Under the pieces are notes generated by a model. The model made no database searches. It saw only the letters and a list, made by a program, of their open reading frames with translations, and had not been told where the DNA came from. Positions 19,801 through 26,494 of a stretch of DNA of 64,000 nucleotides are shown piece by piece. The position numbers were made by a program, and so were the translations under genes. This DNA is from Reticulitermes speratus (taxonomy: Eukaryota; Arthropoda; Insecta; Blattodea; Rhinotermitidae), in the NCBI GenBank assembly GCA_021186555.1, contig JAJKFL010000007.1, positions 33,531,179-33,595,178 on the forward strand. Reading direction: 5' to 3'. Each line of letters starts with the position of its first letter. The first letter of the stretch is position 1.

Positions 19801-21998
19801 CGTGCGATCACATGTTCTAGTTGCGTGCGATCACATGTTCTAGTTGCGTGCGATCACATGTTCTAGTTGCATGCGATCACATGTTCTAGTTGCGTGCGAT
19901 CACATGTTCTTCCTCTTGCTAAACATCGCAGTGAACAGACTGTAAACAAAATGTCTGCACCGCAGATTAAATCTGTAACATTTCATTTCGCTCGAAGACC
20001 TTTTAAATAGGTTATTTTTATTTTATCACACAGAAATTCCTGAACAATTTGTTTCTGAACTAAAGGCGTGAATATTTTTGGAAAGATAAGATACAAATCA
20101 CACGTGTATTTGAAACTAAATGGATTTTTAAGGGTGATAAAAATCCGGAGCACCACTTCCTTCGGAGGGGAAGTAAAGCCGTCGGTCTCATGTCGTAGAT
20201 TTACGGCATGTAAAAGAATCTTACGGGCATAAATAGAAATGTTTCGTAAGCTAAATTCAAAGCCTCCATTTCTCACCCAAGTCTCCTGACTGCCTGCCAG
20301 ATGGCTCTGGCAGACACATCAGGATCGATAGAATAGTAGCGCGGCCAGTTGACCAGTCACCAACTGCCACGAATGCACACGACTTAGTAACCTCGAAAAC
20401 AGGAGGAAAGAGGAGGCCCGAGCCCATATAGGGCTGTTGAGCCATCGTTATTATTATTATTATTATTATTATTATAGTAGGCTAATCAGAACACTCAGTC
20501 AAACAAAACGCACTATATTGTTACCACATATTTCATATTACAATATCACATTGAACACTGCTACATGTTTCGATACCTTATGGGATCATCATCAGGGAAT
20601 CACATTAAAGTAACACTGCACAAAACTGAACTAACAATACATGTACACAATAAAAGGATGTAAAAAGTCCATCAGTTCAAGTGTAGGCGTTTGTTGTGTA
20701 ATGGATCGTGGTATAGTTGAGATTAATGTTAAAGACATTAAATTAGTTAAAATATAAACATGAATAAACATTTAAAACACGTAAATGTGCAAAGTATACA
20801 TAAAGACTTAGATCACAGAATGGTAAAGGTAAAGGTAAAGTTCACCCTAGAACAGGCCATGATGGCCCAGAGGGGGAGTAGATGTATAGCTCTACTCTTT
20901 CTTTAACCTCGGCGCTAGATGGGGGTGGGTGGTCAACGCCACGCCCCGGCCGCTTTACCCCCGGGAAAGAGACCCGGTACCCATTGTACAGGAGGCTGGG
21001 TAGGCCCCAGGGCCTGTCTGGACGGGTGCTGAAAATCTCGCCCCCACCGGGGTGTGATCCCCGGACCGTCCAGCTCGTAGCGAGTCGCTATACCGACTGA
21101 GCTATCGCGGCCCACAGATCATAGAATGGTAGTTGGGATGACCAATACAGCACGTCATACATTTTATTGGACTGAGTGATGTGATTTGATTGTCGACAGT
21201 GCGCGGTGTGAACAGTATACAGTGCGCGGTATGAACAGTATACAGTGCGCGGTGTGAACAATGTGAAAAAACTTAATAGTAGGCTTCTTGTTGTTAGGAT
21301 AAATTTTATGTGATAAATGCTGAATGAAATTTGACTTTGATATTCGTTATTTTAAAATGATTTAAATGATTTTTGATGAAGATGATTAACGATGCAGATT
21401 ACCGAGGCGTAAGTCTGAAATCTCGTTTATGAATATGTTTATTGGTAATAATGTCGTATGTTTTTGTTTGTTTTCTATGGCTCGACAGCCCTATATGGGC
21501 CTGGGCCTCCTCGTTTCGTCGAGGCTTCACGATCACACACTTTAGACACACCACAGTCGGTAGGACTCCTCTGGACGAGTGATCAGCCCGTCGCAGAGAC
21601 CTCTACCTGACAACACACAACACTCACAACAGACAGACATCCATGCCCCCGGTGGGATTCGAACCCACAATCCCAGTAAGCGAGCGGCCGAAGACCCACG
21701 CCTTAGACCGCACGGCCACTGGGATCGGCGATGATGTCGTATGTAGTGACCAGGAAGTATTACCGGAAGTCCTGCTTGGTATCTTGAACCTCTTCTCTAT
21801 GGTGCTGATGGTAGACACAAAATACGCACCAACAGCAAACTGACACATGCCAACTAGACCATAGACAACTACATAGCTCTTCTTGCTAGCCAGTGTCTGG
21901 AGCCACTGTGGCTTGTATCCTCCTATACCACACTTCGTATCCTGTTCGTACTCCTCCCAGCCATCTGGTGTTGTCAAAGTGTGCTCGGGGGTGTGATC
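1163..21998 (-). CDS. Organic anion transporting polypeptide (OATP/SLCO family), 11 exons, both ends incomplete
   Basis: OATPs are 12-pass plasma-membrane carriers that take up amphipathic organic anions such as steroid and eicosanoid conjugates without sodium coupling. Exons, 5' to 3' on the minus strand: 21998-21764, 19364-19125, 17679-17482, 15192-15052, 14490-14344, 11501-11337, 6629-6434, 6294-6147, 5090-4924, 2462-2359, 1264-1163. All introns are GT-AG and all codon phases agree, giving 614 codons with no stop. Family hallmarks: the stretch ending in TIEKRF after membrane segment 1, the signature [16 protein letters not shown], a cysteine-rich extracellular loop (CHCG, HAGC, NCSC) and the closing DSAC...CG..GNCW. 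Most family members are about 640-720 residues, so only a short N-terminus and the last membrane segment with its tail are missing. The family is certain to me; which insect Oatp subfamily it belongs to is not decided. Confidence 0.95.
1615..1779. repeat. Long inverted repeat with hammerhead-like centre
   Basis: The arms (about 1615-1651 and 1744-1779) pair through TACAATTTAATCACATTAAT and its complement. Between them, on the minus strand at 1660-1702, is CCTGAGGATGAAC, a loop, GTTC, then GAAACATGTAGGAT. Confidence 0.75.
1838..1945 (+). mobile_element. SINE family C, partial and decayed
   Basis: Resembles the tRNA-like head and first body part of the SINE seen complete at 16127-16425: GCGATGGCTCAGGCGATTAG, the start of the head, with a degraded box B (GGGTTTGATGC). 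The rest of the element is missing. Confidence 0.6.
1946..2045 (+). mobile_element. Half copy of an inverted-repeat MITE (GACGTTTCGG family)
   Basis: Contains TTTCAGGCTTCCGCC and CCGACGTTTCGGAAACAA, followed by GGTCCCATCTTTAAGAGTCA. Fuller copies are at 17084-17338, 30286-30536 and 43499-43737. Confidence 0.65.
2359..2462 (-). CDS. OATP exon j (membrane segment 11)
   Basis: Acceptor gttcttttccag, donor gtaata, 104 nt, phase 2 to 1. Encodes [14 protein letters not shown], corresponding to the conserved R.V...DKS.A.G. entry to segment 11, then IPGPILYG, the family motif that closes the segment. Confidence 0.95.
3020..3297 (+). mobile_element. tRNA-derived SINE, family B
   Basis: The head has a damaged box A and box B GGGGATCGAATCCCGG. 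The body contains CCGTCCAGACCGGCCCTGG and CAATGGGTACCGGGTCTC. It sits in OATP intron 9. Confidence 0.85.
4066..4103 (+). ncRNA. Hammerhead-ribozyme-like motif
   Basis: Reads CTGAAGA, T, a GGTA/TACC hairpin, GAAA, CATG, TC. CTGANGA and GAAA are the invariant hammerhead core segments and GTC is the favoured cleavage triplet. Stem I is not convincing here, and one extra T separates the core from stem II. Confidence 0.4.
4508..4693. mobile_element. Pogo-like MITE
   Basis: Termini AGTCGAACCCGGTTATAACG and, at the far end, the inverse CCGAGTTCGACTG. No coding capacity. Related copies lie at 60870-61131. Confidence 0.65.
4700..4781. mobile_element. Palindromic MITE (CAGGGTATACACAAAAG family)
   Basis: An almost perfect palindrome: TACAGGGTATACACAAAAGA with GGTGCGGTTTCAATAG, then its complement, bounded by TA. 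It is a solo-terminal derivative of the transposon seen at 25903-26494. Confidence 0.85.
4924..5090 (-). CDS. OATP exon i (end of extracellular loop and membrane segment 10)
   Basis: I chose the acceptor at 5091-5092 (tggtcttacag) because it has a good pyrimidine tract and is in phase 0 with the previous exon. It also gives the normal family spacing between HAGC and NCSC. An in-frame acceptor at about 5124 is the alternative and would add 11 residues. Donor gtacgt, 167 nt. Encodes [15 protein letters not shown] and the segment-10 stretch, ending QFR across the splice. Confidence 0.9.
5215..5362 (+). pseudogene. LINE 3'-end fragment
   Basis: The last part translates as [19 protein letters not shown] and stop, matching the WI(D/N/E)LA(Q/E)(D/N)RD.WR C-terminal tail that recurs in this window at 37210, 39055, 40780 and 56095. 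It is 5' truncated and lies in OATP intron 8 sequence. Confidence 0.6.
6038..6117. repeat. Inverted repeat with hammerhead-like centre
   Basis: Arms of more than 20 bases (CTGTTCAATTCACCCTACA and its complement) enclose ATGATGA, a TCC-type hairpin and GAAACATGTG. It ends 23 bases from the donor hexamer of OATP exon h. The centre differs from the hammerhead consensus at C3 and at the cleavage base. Confidence 0.7.
6147..6294 (-). CDS. OATP exon h (Kazal-like extracellular cysteine cluster)
   Basis: Too short and without ATG, so easily missed. Acceptor ctgttacag at 6295-6296, donor gtaagt at 6141-6146, 148 nt, phase 2 to 0. Reads [14 protein letters not shown], then [21 protein letters not shown]. 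The cysteine spacing matches the Kazal-type module of the fifth extracellular loop, which is disulfide-bonded in OATPs. Two N-x-T/S glycosylation sequons (NLT, NGT) are present. Confidence 0.93.
6434..6629 (-). CDS. OATP exon g (membrane segments 8-9)
   Basis: Acceptor cgttttcag, donor gttagt, 196 nt, phase 1 to 2. Encodes [20 protein letters not shown], followed by an aromatic, hydrophobic segment and [11 protein letters not shown], the entry to the large extracellular loop. Confidence 0.95.
6772..7269 (+). pseudogene. Non-LTR retrotransposon (LINE) ORF, C-terminal fragment
   Basis: An open frame from about 6772 (no start codon; the frame reads [19 protein letters not shown]) to the stop at 7267-7269. 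It holds the C-terminal tail common in insect LINE polyproteins: [42 protein letters not shown] and [15 protein letters not shown]. It is 5' truncated and has no reverse transcriptase core. The end of the frame, [11 protein letters not shown], is the seed of the adjacent 39-bp array. It lies in OATP intron 6 on the strand opposite to the gene. Confidence 0.8.
7233..7975. repeat. 39-bp minisatellite, about 19 copies
   Basis: Unit GGCTACGGACCTGTCGTAAG plus ACAGACTGCAGAATGAAGA. Variants include tatag/gcag/acag and cctgtc/cgtgtc. The first unit is the 3' end of the LINE frame just upstream. Because 39 is a multiple of three, both strands stay open for more than 270 codons; these are not genes. 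Confidence 0.95.
8168..8464 (+). mobile_element. tRNA-derived SINE, family B, full length
   Basis: Head GCCGCGATAGCTCAGTCGG (box A) and GGGGATCGAATCCC (box B). The body is as in the 3020 copy and the tail is (TTTACC)n. Confidence 0.9.
8680..8880 (-). pseudogene. LINE-like decayed fragment
   Basis: The minus strand carries stretches resembling the arginine-rich LINE tail (for example GGTAGATGGGACGACAATG). It shares a GTTACATGCTCCACCCAT-type segment with 37375-37400. It is too decayed for a family call. Confidence 0.35.
9045..10528. repeat. 74-bp satellite array, about 20 copies
   Basis: Unit begins CCTACAGATGGCAGGGAAGT and ends TGTCTGAAGTTT. Two variants (cacaatacacgacatagc and cacattacacgacttaac) alternate over much of 9600-10340, giving a 148-bp higher-order period. 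Lies in OATP intron 6. Confidence 0.95.
11040..11110 (-). repeat. Decayed hammerhead-like motif
   Basis: The minus strand reads ATCAC, CTGAAGGTCC, GAAACGTC, GTGAT. The outer five bases pair perfectly but stem II is lost. Probably a relic of the GACGTTTCGG repeats. Confidence 0.35.
11337..11501 (-). CDS. OATP exon f (membrane segment 7)
   Basis: Acceptor cgtgtttcag, donor gtaaac, 165 nt, phase 1 to 1. Encodes the [11 protein letters not shown] entry to segment 7 and the family motif [16 protein letters not shown], ending in SLITG. Confidence 0.95.
11927..12094. repeat. 14-bp minisatellite, 12 copies
   Basis: Unit TAAATACTACACCA with t/c variation at the sixth base. Exactly 168 bases. Confidence 0.95.
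12225..12913. repeat. 92-bp minisatellite derived from SINE C body, about 7.5 copies
   Basis: Unit GGAGCATTGGTGGAATGATA, then CTGACAGGGGAAAACTGAAG and TACTGGGAGAAAAACATTAT. This follows the body of SINE C, which has GGAGCAGCGGTGGAATGAAA and TTGACAGGGGAAAACCGAAG at 53210-53250. Confidence 0.9.
12951..14199. repeat. 114-bp satellite, about 11 copies
   Basis: Unit starts CCGTACCGCGCAGTAAACAC and includes AGTTATACAAACCAGTCAGT. Copies are nearly identical, so the array is recent. Lies in OATP intron 5, about 150 bases before exon e in window coordinates. Confidence 0.95.
14344..14490 (-). CDS. OATP exon e (membrane segment 6)
   Basis: Acceptor gttccttcag, donor gtaagc, 147 nt, phase 1 to 1. Encodes the hydrophobic segment ending in LFPKILPR, the conserved FPK.LPR turn, followed by the start of the large central cytosolic loop. 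Confidence 0.94.
14638..14725. mobile_element. Short inverted-repeat MITE
   Basis: TATACAGGGTGGAGCAAAAG opens it; inside, TGACACTCGA faces TCTAGTGTCA. A relative at 57345-57420 shares GTTGCCTCTAGTGTCAAGT. Confidence 0.55.
15052..15192 (-). CDS. OATP exon d (membrane segment 5 and family signature)
   Basis: Acceptor ctctctctgcag, donor gtaaga, 141 nt, phase 1 to 1. Encodes [13 protein letters not shown] (segment 5) and then [11 protein letters not shown], the superfamily signature D-x-RW-(I/V)-GAWW-x-G. After the splice the next residues are W-I, where the family pattern usually has F/L-L. Confidence 0.95.
15553..15790 (-). mobile_element. SINE family B, 5' truncated
   Basis: Minus-strand copy, decayed, ending in CCGGGTTCGAACCCCGG (box B). 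Lacks box A. Confidence 0.75.
16127..16425 (-). mobile_element. tRNA-derived SINE, family C, full length
   Basis: The minus strand starts GAGGCCGTGCCATGGCTCAG (box A), with box B GGGGTTCGATCCC and an A-rich 3' end. Flanked by an 8-base duplication tctagtgt. Confidence 0.88.
16445..16976 (+). mobile_element. Mariner-like transposon, internally deleted
   Basis: Terminal inverted repeats TACGAGGTCTGACACAAAAA and, at the right, the complement of TACGAGGACTGACACAAAAA, bounded by TA. About 530 bases against the usual 1.3 kb of mariner elements, so most of the transposase is gone. Confidence 0.88.
16640..16936 (+). pseudogene. Mariner transposase, N-terminal remnant
   Basis: 98 codons. The N-terminal DNA-binding region of mariner/SETMAR-type transposases is clear: [42 protein letters not shown] and [15 protein letters not shown]. 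The frame stops at a TAG just after the helix-turn-helix region and runs straight into the right terminal repeat, so the catalytic DDD domain is deleted and no active enzyme can be made. Confidence 0.88.
17084..17338. mobile_element. Inverted-repeat MITE (GACGTTTCGG family)
   Basis: Two arms of about 105-125 bases. The left reads CTCTTCTGGGATATTACGCA and ACCGACGTTTCGGGACAA; the right is the complement and continues to ATCGCGGCGGAAGCCTGAAA. Each arm carries a hairpin plus GAAACGTC. Confidence 0.85.
17482..17679 (-). CDS. OATP exon c (first extracellular loop end and membrane segment 4)
   Basis: Acceptor ggtgtcttag, donor gtaaca, 198 nt, phase 1 to 1. Encodes a hydrophilic stretch with two cysteines, then a hydrophobic segment followed by [12 protein letters not shown], the conserved G..Y.DD turn of OATPs. 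Confidence 0.94.
17961..18367 (+). mobile_element. Tc1/mariner-type element, deleted, with long terminal repeats
   Basis: About 110-base inverted termini starting TACAGGGCATACACAAAAGA. The interior keeps only the transposase tail: [16 protein letters not shown] at about 18175-18225. Same family as 25903-26494. Confidence 0.85.
18410..18452 (+). mobile_element. SINE E head remnant
   Basis: Short match to the tRNA-like end of SINE E (AGACCCACGCCTTAGACCGC followed by GCCACTGG), otherwise lost. Confidence 0.4.
18740..19105. mobile_element. Pogo-like MITE (CAGTAGGCCCTCGATTTAAC family)
   Basis: CAGTAGGCCCTCGATTTAAC at the left and its complement at the right, between TA bases. The right end lies 13 bases from the donor hexamer of OATP exon b. 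A second copy is at 55246-55696. Confidence 0.82.
19125..19364 (-). CDS. OATP exon b (membrane segments 2-3)
   Basis: Acceptor tatttcag, donor gtaagt, 240 nt, phase 1 to phase 1. Encodes the [11 protein letters not shown] and [12 protein letters not shown] region (conserved loop after segment 2), a hydrophobic third segment, and the PHLIFGPG motif. A 25-bp minisatellite begins about 33 bases upstream of the exon, and a pogo-like MITE ends 13 bases past the donor hexamer. Confidence 0.94.
19397..19910. repeat. 25-bp minisatellite, about 21 copies
   Basis: Unit ACATGTTCTAGTTGCGTGCG plus ATCAC. Sits immediately upstream of the exon b acceptor on the minus strand. Confidence 0.95.
20120..20474 (+). 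mobile_element. SINE family D, 5' truncated
   Basis: Body from TTTTTAAGGGTGATAAAAAT to TATAGGGCTGTTGAGCCAT, then (TTA)n. No tRNA head remains. Confidence 0.8.
20569..20600 (-). ncRNA. Hammerhead-ribozyme-like motif
   Basis: Minus strand: CTGATGA, T, GATCCC/GGTATC hairpin, GAAA, CATG, TA, then G. Core CTGATGA and GAAA are exact. Stem I is weak and the extra T before stem II is present. Confidence 0.42.
20824..21115 (-). mobile_element. tRNA-derived SINE, family B, full length
   Basis: Tail (AAAGGT)n at the low end and the tRNA head GGGCCGCGATAGCTCAGTCG at the high end. Flanked by a 14-base duplication agatcacagaatgg / agatcatagaatgg. Confidence 0.9.
21195..21262. repeat. 26-bp tandem repeat, 2.5 copies
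   Basis: Unit ACAGTGCGCGGTGTGAACAG plus TATAC. Confidence 0.8.
21462..21730 (-). mobile_element. tRNA-derived SINE, family E, full length
   Basis: The tRNA-like head on the minus strand has box B GGGTTCGAATCCC. The 3' end is GGCTGTCGAGCCAT. Direct repeats atgtcgtatgt on both sides mark the target-site duplication. Its right edge is about 14 bases from the donor hexamer of OATP exon a. Confidence 0.9.
21764..21998 (-). CDS. OATP exon a (N-terminal cytosolic part and membrane segment 1)
   Basis: Starts after an acceptor (cccttgggtag) in phase 0 and ends at donor gtaata in phase 1, giving 78 codons. Residues about 20-40 hold the [12 protein letters not shown] stretch typical of the OATP amino-terminal region; about 42-62 form membrane segment 1; [10 protein letters not shown] follows. 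No ATG is in this exon before the conserved part (the frame opens with DHTPEH), so the initiator must be in an upstream exon beyond position 21998. Confidence 0.93.
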
Positions 21999-22025
21999 CT
22001 ACCCAAGGGAGAAAATGGTGCATGT

Positions 22026-22180
22026 TAACGCGTAGAACAGTCTGGCTCAAGGGGTAAAGGTTTTATTTGTGATTTACGTGTATTAGGTAGCCGGTTCGAA
22101 TCTCTTGCTAGGGCATTCATTAACCTTCTTAAGGTTATTCGCATGTTTCCTCAGGCTATCCGGAAATGTACCGCTACGGT
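22026..22180 (+). mobile_element. tRNA-like SINE fragment
   Basis: Box A-like TGGCTCAAGGGGTAAAGG and box B GGTTCGAATC about 50 bases apart, with body GTTTCCTCAGGCTATCC. Only this copy was noticed. Confidence 0.45.
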
Positions 22181-22234
22181 ACTCTAAAATCGGCAACAAT
22201 CGCTGACTGTCACAGCTGTTCCCGTTCGTTATCC

Positions 22235-24466
22235 ACTGCCATCATATACAGTCTAAGTTACTGACAGCGCCTGTCAATCAATTACAAACTGCCATCATAT
22301 ACAGTCTAAGTTACTGACAGCGCCTGTCAATGAATTACAAACTGCCATCATGTACAGTCTACGTTACTGACAGCGCCTGTCAATGAATTACAAACTGCCA
22401 TCATATACAGTCTAAGTTACTGACAGCGCCTGTCAATCAATTACAAACTGCCATCATATACAGTCTAAGTTACTGACAGCGCCTGTCAATCAATTACAAA
22501 CTGCCATCATATACAGTCTACGTTACTGACAGCGCCTGTCAATCAATTACAAACTGCCATCATATACAGTCTACGTTACTGACAGCGCCTGTCAATCAAT
22601 TACAAACTGCCATCATATACAGTCTAAGTTACTGACAGCGCCTGTCAATGAATTACAAACTGCCATCATATACAGTCTAAGTTACTGACAGCGCCTGTCA
22701 ATGAATTACAAACTGCCATCATATACAGTCTAATTTACTGACAGCGCCTGTCAATCAATTACAAACTGCCATCATATACAGTCTAAGTTACTGACAGCGC
22801 CTGTCAATGAATTACAAACTGCCATCATATACAGTCTAAGTTACTGACAGCGCCTGTCAATCAATTACAAACTGCCATCATATACAGTCTAAGTTACTGA
22901 CAGCGCCTGTCAATCAATTACAAACTGCCATCATATACAGTCTAAGTTACTGACAGCGCCTGTCAATGAATTACAAACTGCCATCATATACAGTCTAAGT
23001 TACTGACAGCGCCTGTCAATCAATTACAAACTGCCATCATATACAGTCTAAGTTACTGACAGCGCCTGTCAATCAATTACAAACTGCCATCATATACAGT
23101 CTAAGTTACTGACAGCGCCTGTCAATGAATTACAAACTGCCATCATATACAGTCTAAGTTACTGACAGCGCCTGTCAATCAATTACAAACTGCCATCATA
23201 TACAGTCTAAGTTACTGACAGCGCCTGTCAATCAATTACAAACTGCCATCATATACAGTCTAAGTTACTGACAGCGCCTGTCAATCAATTACAAACTGCC
23301 ATCATATACAGTCTAAGTTACTGACAGCGCCTGTCAATGAATTACAAACTGCCATCATATACAGTCTAAGTTACTGACAGCGCCTGTCAATCAATTACAA
23401 ACTGCCATCATATACAGTCTAAGTTACTGACAGCGCCTGTCAATCAATTACAAACTGCCATCATATACAGTCTAAGTTACTGACAGCGCCTGTCAATCAA
23501 TTACAAACTGCCATCATATACAGTCTAAGTTACTGACAGCGCCTGTCAATCAATTACAAACTGCCATCATATACAGTCTAAGTTACTGACAGCGCCTGTC
23601 AATGAATTACAAACTGCCATCATATACAGTCTAAGTTACTGACAGCGCCTGTCAATCAATTACAAACTGCCATCATATACAGTCTAAGTTACTGACAGCG
23701 CCTGTCAATCAATTACAAACTGCCATCATATACAGTCTAAGTTACTGACAGCGCCTGTCAATCAATTACAAACTGCCATCATATACAGTCTAAGTTACTG
23801 ACAGCGCCTGTCAATCAACTACAAACTGCCATCATATACAGTCTAAGTTACTGACAGCGCCTGTCAATCAATTACAAACTGCCATCATATACAGTCTAAG
23901 TTACTGACAGCGCCTGTCAATCAATTACAAACTGCCATCATATACAGTCTAAGTTACTGACAGCGCCTGTCAATCAATTACAAACTGCCATCATATACAG
24001 TCTAAGTTACTGACAGCGCCTGTCAATCAATTACAAACTGCCATCATATACAGTCTAAGTTACTGACAGCGCCTGTCAATGAATTACAAACTGCCATCTT
24101 ATACAGTCTAAGTTACTGACAGCGCCTGTCAATCAATTACAAACTGCCATCATATACAGTCTAAGTTACTGACAGCGCCTGTCAATGAATTACAAACTGC
24201 CATCATATACAGTCTAAGTTACTGACAGCGCCTGTCAATCAATTACAAACTGCCATCATATACAGTCTAAGTTACTGACAGCGCCTGTCAATCAATTACA
24301 AACTGCCATCATATACAGTCTAAGTTACTGACAGCGCCTGTCAATGAATTACAAACTGCCATCATATACAGTCTAAGTTACTGACAGCGCCTGTCAATCA
24401 ATTACAAACTGCCATCATATACAGTCTAAGTTACTGACAGCGCCTGTCAATCAATTACAAACTGCC
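22235..24466. repeat. 53-bp satellite, about 42 copies
   Basis: Unit ACTGCCATCATATACAGTCT, AAGTTACTGACAGCGCCTGT, then CAATCAATTACAA. Main variation is caatcaatt versus caatgaatt. Very homogeneous. Confidence 0.96.
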
Positions 24467-24585
24467 CAATATCTCCGTTCCGTCCGGACTTTAACCCAAG
24501 ACATGCTACGGTCTGCACTTGTATGGTTACAGGAAAAATTCAAATAAACATAGATTTAATCTATATCTTTCGTAAAATTTGCGCA

Positions 24586-25010
24586 ACAGGAGCGCATAAT
24601 GTTAACGCATAACAGGAGCGTATAATGTTAACGCATAACAGTAACGTATAATATTAACGCATAACAGGAGCGCATAATTTTAACGCATAACAGGAGCGCA
24701 TAATGTTAACGCATAACAGGAGCGCATAATGTTAACGCATAACAGGAACGTATAATATTAACGCATAACAGGAGCGCATAATTTTAACGCATAACAGGAG
24801 CGCATAATGTTAACGCATAACAGGAGCGCATAATGTTAACGCATAACAGAAGCCCATAATGTTAACGCATAACATGAGCGCATAATGTTAACGCATAACA
24901 GGAGCGTATAATATTAACGCATAACAGGAGCGCAAAATGTTAACGCATAACAGGAGCGCATAATGTTAACGCATAACAGTAACGTATAATATTAACGCAT
25001 AACAGGAAGC
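24586..25010. repeat. 26-bp minisatellite, about 16 copies
   Basis: Unit AGGAGCGCATAATGTTAACG plus CATAAC, with a GTAACGTATAATATTAACG variant recurring at intervals. Confidence 0.93.
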
Positions 25011-25154
25011 GGTTTCCGTTTACCCGAACGTGTTTTTTTTACGACACTATCAACCGTTGTTACTCAAATCTGACCCTGTAAATTTAGGCCTAAGCTTGGG
25101 ATGGATCATCTTCTGTCTCTGCAGCTCACATAATTTTAAATTTCATTCTGAAAT

Positions 25155-25215
25155 CGTTTACTTTACGGACCTTTCCGACGTTTCGGGGACAGGATCTGTC
25201 CCCGTCTTAGCCTCA
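25155..25215 (-). repeat. Decayed hammerhead-like hairpin
   Basis: The minus strand has a perfect GGGGACAG/CTGTCCCC hairpin followed by GAAACGTCGG. The CTGANGA segment is not intact. Confidence 0.35.
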
Positions 25216-25902
25216 GGTCCAAGTTGAGAATGGTGTTTACCTGTCGGACTGAAATGAGTGGGGTTTAACCTTATTTTTTTTGTCTGATGACGGGTACTTG
25301 CCTGATGACGAGTACTTGCCTGATGACGGGTACCTATCCTGTACCGGAAATTGGCCCTTTTATTTTTAAAATGCGACAAGAGACAGTCCATCAATTGAAA
25401 AATTCTAAATGTGCACTTGACGTCTGTATCGAATAGGCTTGTGTGGACATCCCTCAGTTGATGGGGGGGGGGGGGGCACATGTTAAATATTTTCAAACTT
25501 GTCGAAGATTATTCATCATTCAACCCAAGTTGAATTCATAAATTATAATTTCTAAATAAAAAATGATAGAACAAGTGGTTAGTGTATTACGGGACAGTAT
25601 GACTGCGCACTGCTTGATTTGAGACTTTTTCAATATGACGAAAATTTAAGGAAACACAACGCAGTTATGTGTGAACACCGCGTGATATGATTTATACCAT
25701 TACAGCTCGTGTCTCTTTTATTTCTACCGGTATAATTATAGTACATTCCGCATACAGAACCTACATTTTCTAGAATATAAACACATTACAAATTTGCATA
25801 TAGTGGTGGAATGTTACAAAATTAACTAAAGAGCCACAGATACGAGCAAAGTGTAACAGATTGTAGCTAACACTTAATTGAATTTTAAGATTTGAAAATT
25901 AA

Positions 25903-26494
25903 TACAGGGCATACACAAAAGAATGGTGCGGTTTCAAACGTGAATAAACAATTTATGTCTCACATAACACGGGCACAACATACACCGTCAGCGGCGGCAA
26001 CTGTCCAAGTTTCTCATGCGCTACCAGCAGTTCACTTCTCATGCTTACTTTCACAGGAATGTACGAGTGCTTCTCAATCGTGTTCTTCCACAGCGCTGAA
26101 TCGGACGTGCTGCTGCAAATGGAGACAAGAACCTTCTCCCTTGGCCACCCCGTTCGCCAGATCTTACACCGTGCGATTTCTTTCTTTGGGGGTTCGTTAA
26201 AGACAGCGTTTATGTACCACCATTGCCCACGTCCATCCATGAAATTCGTGATCGGATAACGCATGCACTGCAGGCCATTACAGCGGACATGCTACACCGG
26301 GTCTGGGATGAGTTTGATTACCGTGTGGATGTGTGTCGTGTGACCCAGGGTGCACACATTGAAGGATTGTAATTACCAAATGAGAAACTTGGACAGTTGC
26401 CGCCGCTGACGGTGTATGTTGTGCCCGTGTAAGGTGAGAAGTAAATTTTTTATTCACTTTTGAAACCGCACCATTCTTTTGTGTATGCCCTGTA
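25903..26494 (+). mobile_element. Tc1/mariner-type element with about 115-base terminal repeats, deleted
   Basis: Starts TACAGGGCATACACAAAAGA and ends with its complement, bounded by TA. The terminal repeats extend to CCGCTGACGGTGTATGTTGT and beyond. Only the 3' part of the transposase remains inside. Confidence 0.9.
26140..26372 (+). pseudogene. Transposase C-terminal remnant
   Basis: Frame ending at the TAA at 26370-26372: SPDLTPCDFFLWGFVKD, then [27 protein letters not shown] and GAHIEGL. This is the C-terminal DDE portion (LTP.DFFLWG...) of the Tc1/mariner-like transposases that carry a DUF4817-type N-terminus in insects. The N-terminal domain and the first two acidic residues are deleted. 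Confidence 0.8.

Noticed and set aside
22235..24466. Regular repeats considered as a CRISPR array
   Set aside because: The units are contiguous with no variable spacers and the genome is eukaryotic.
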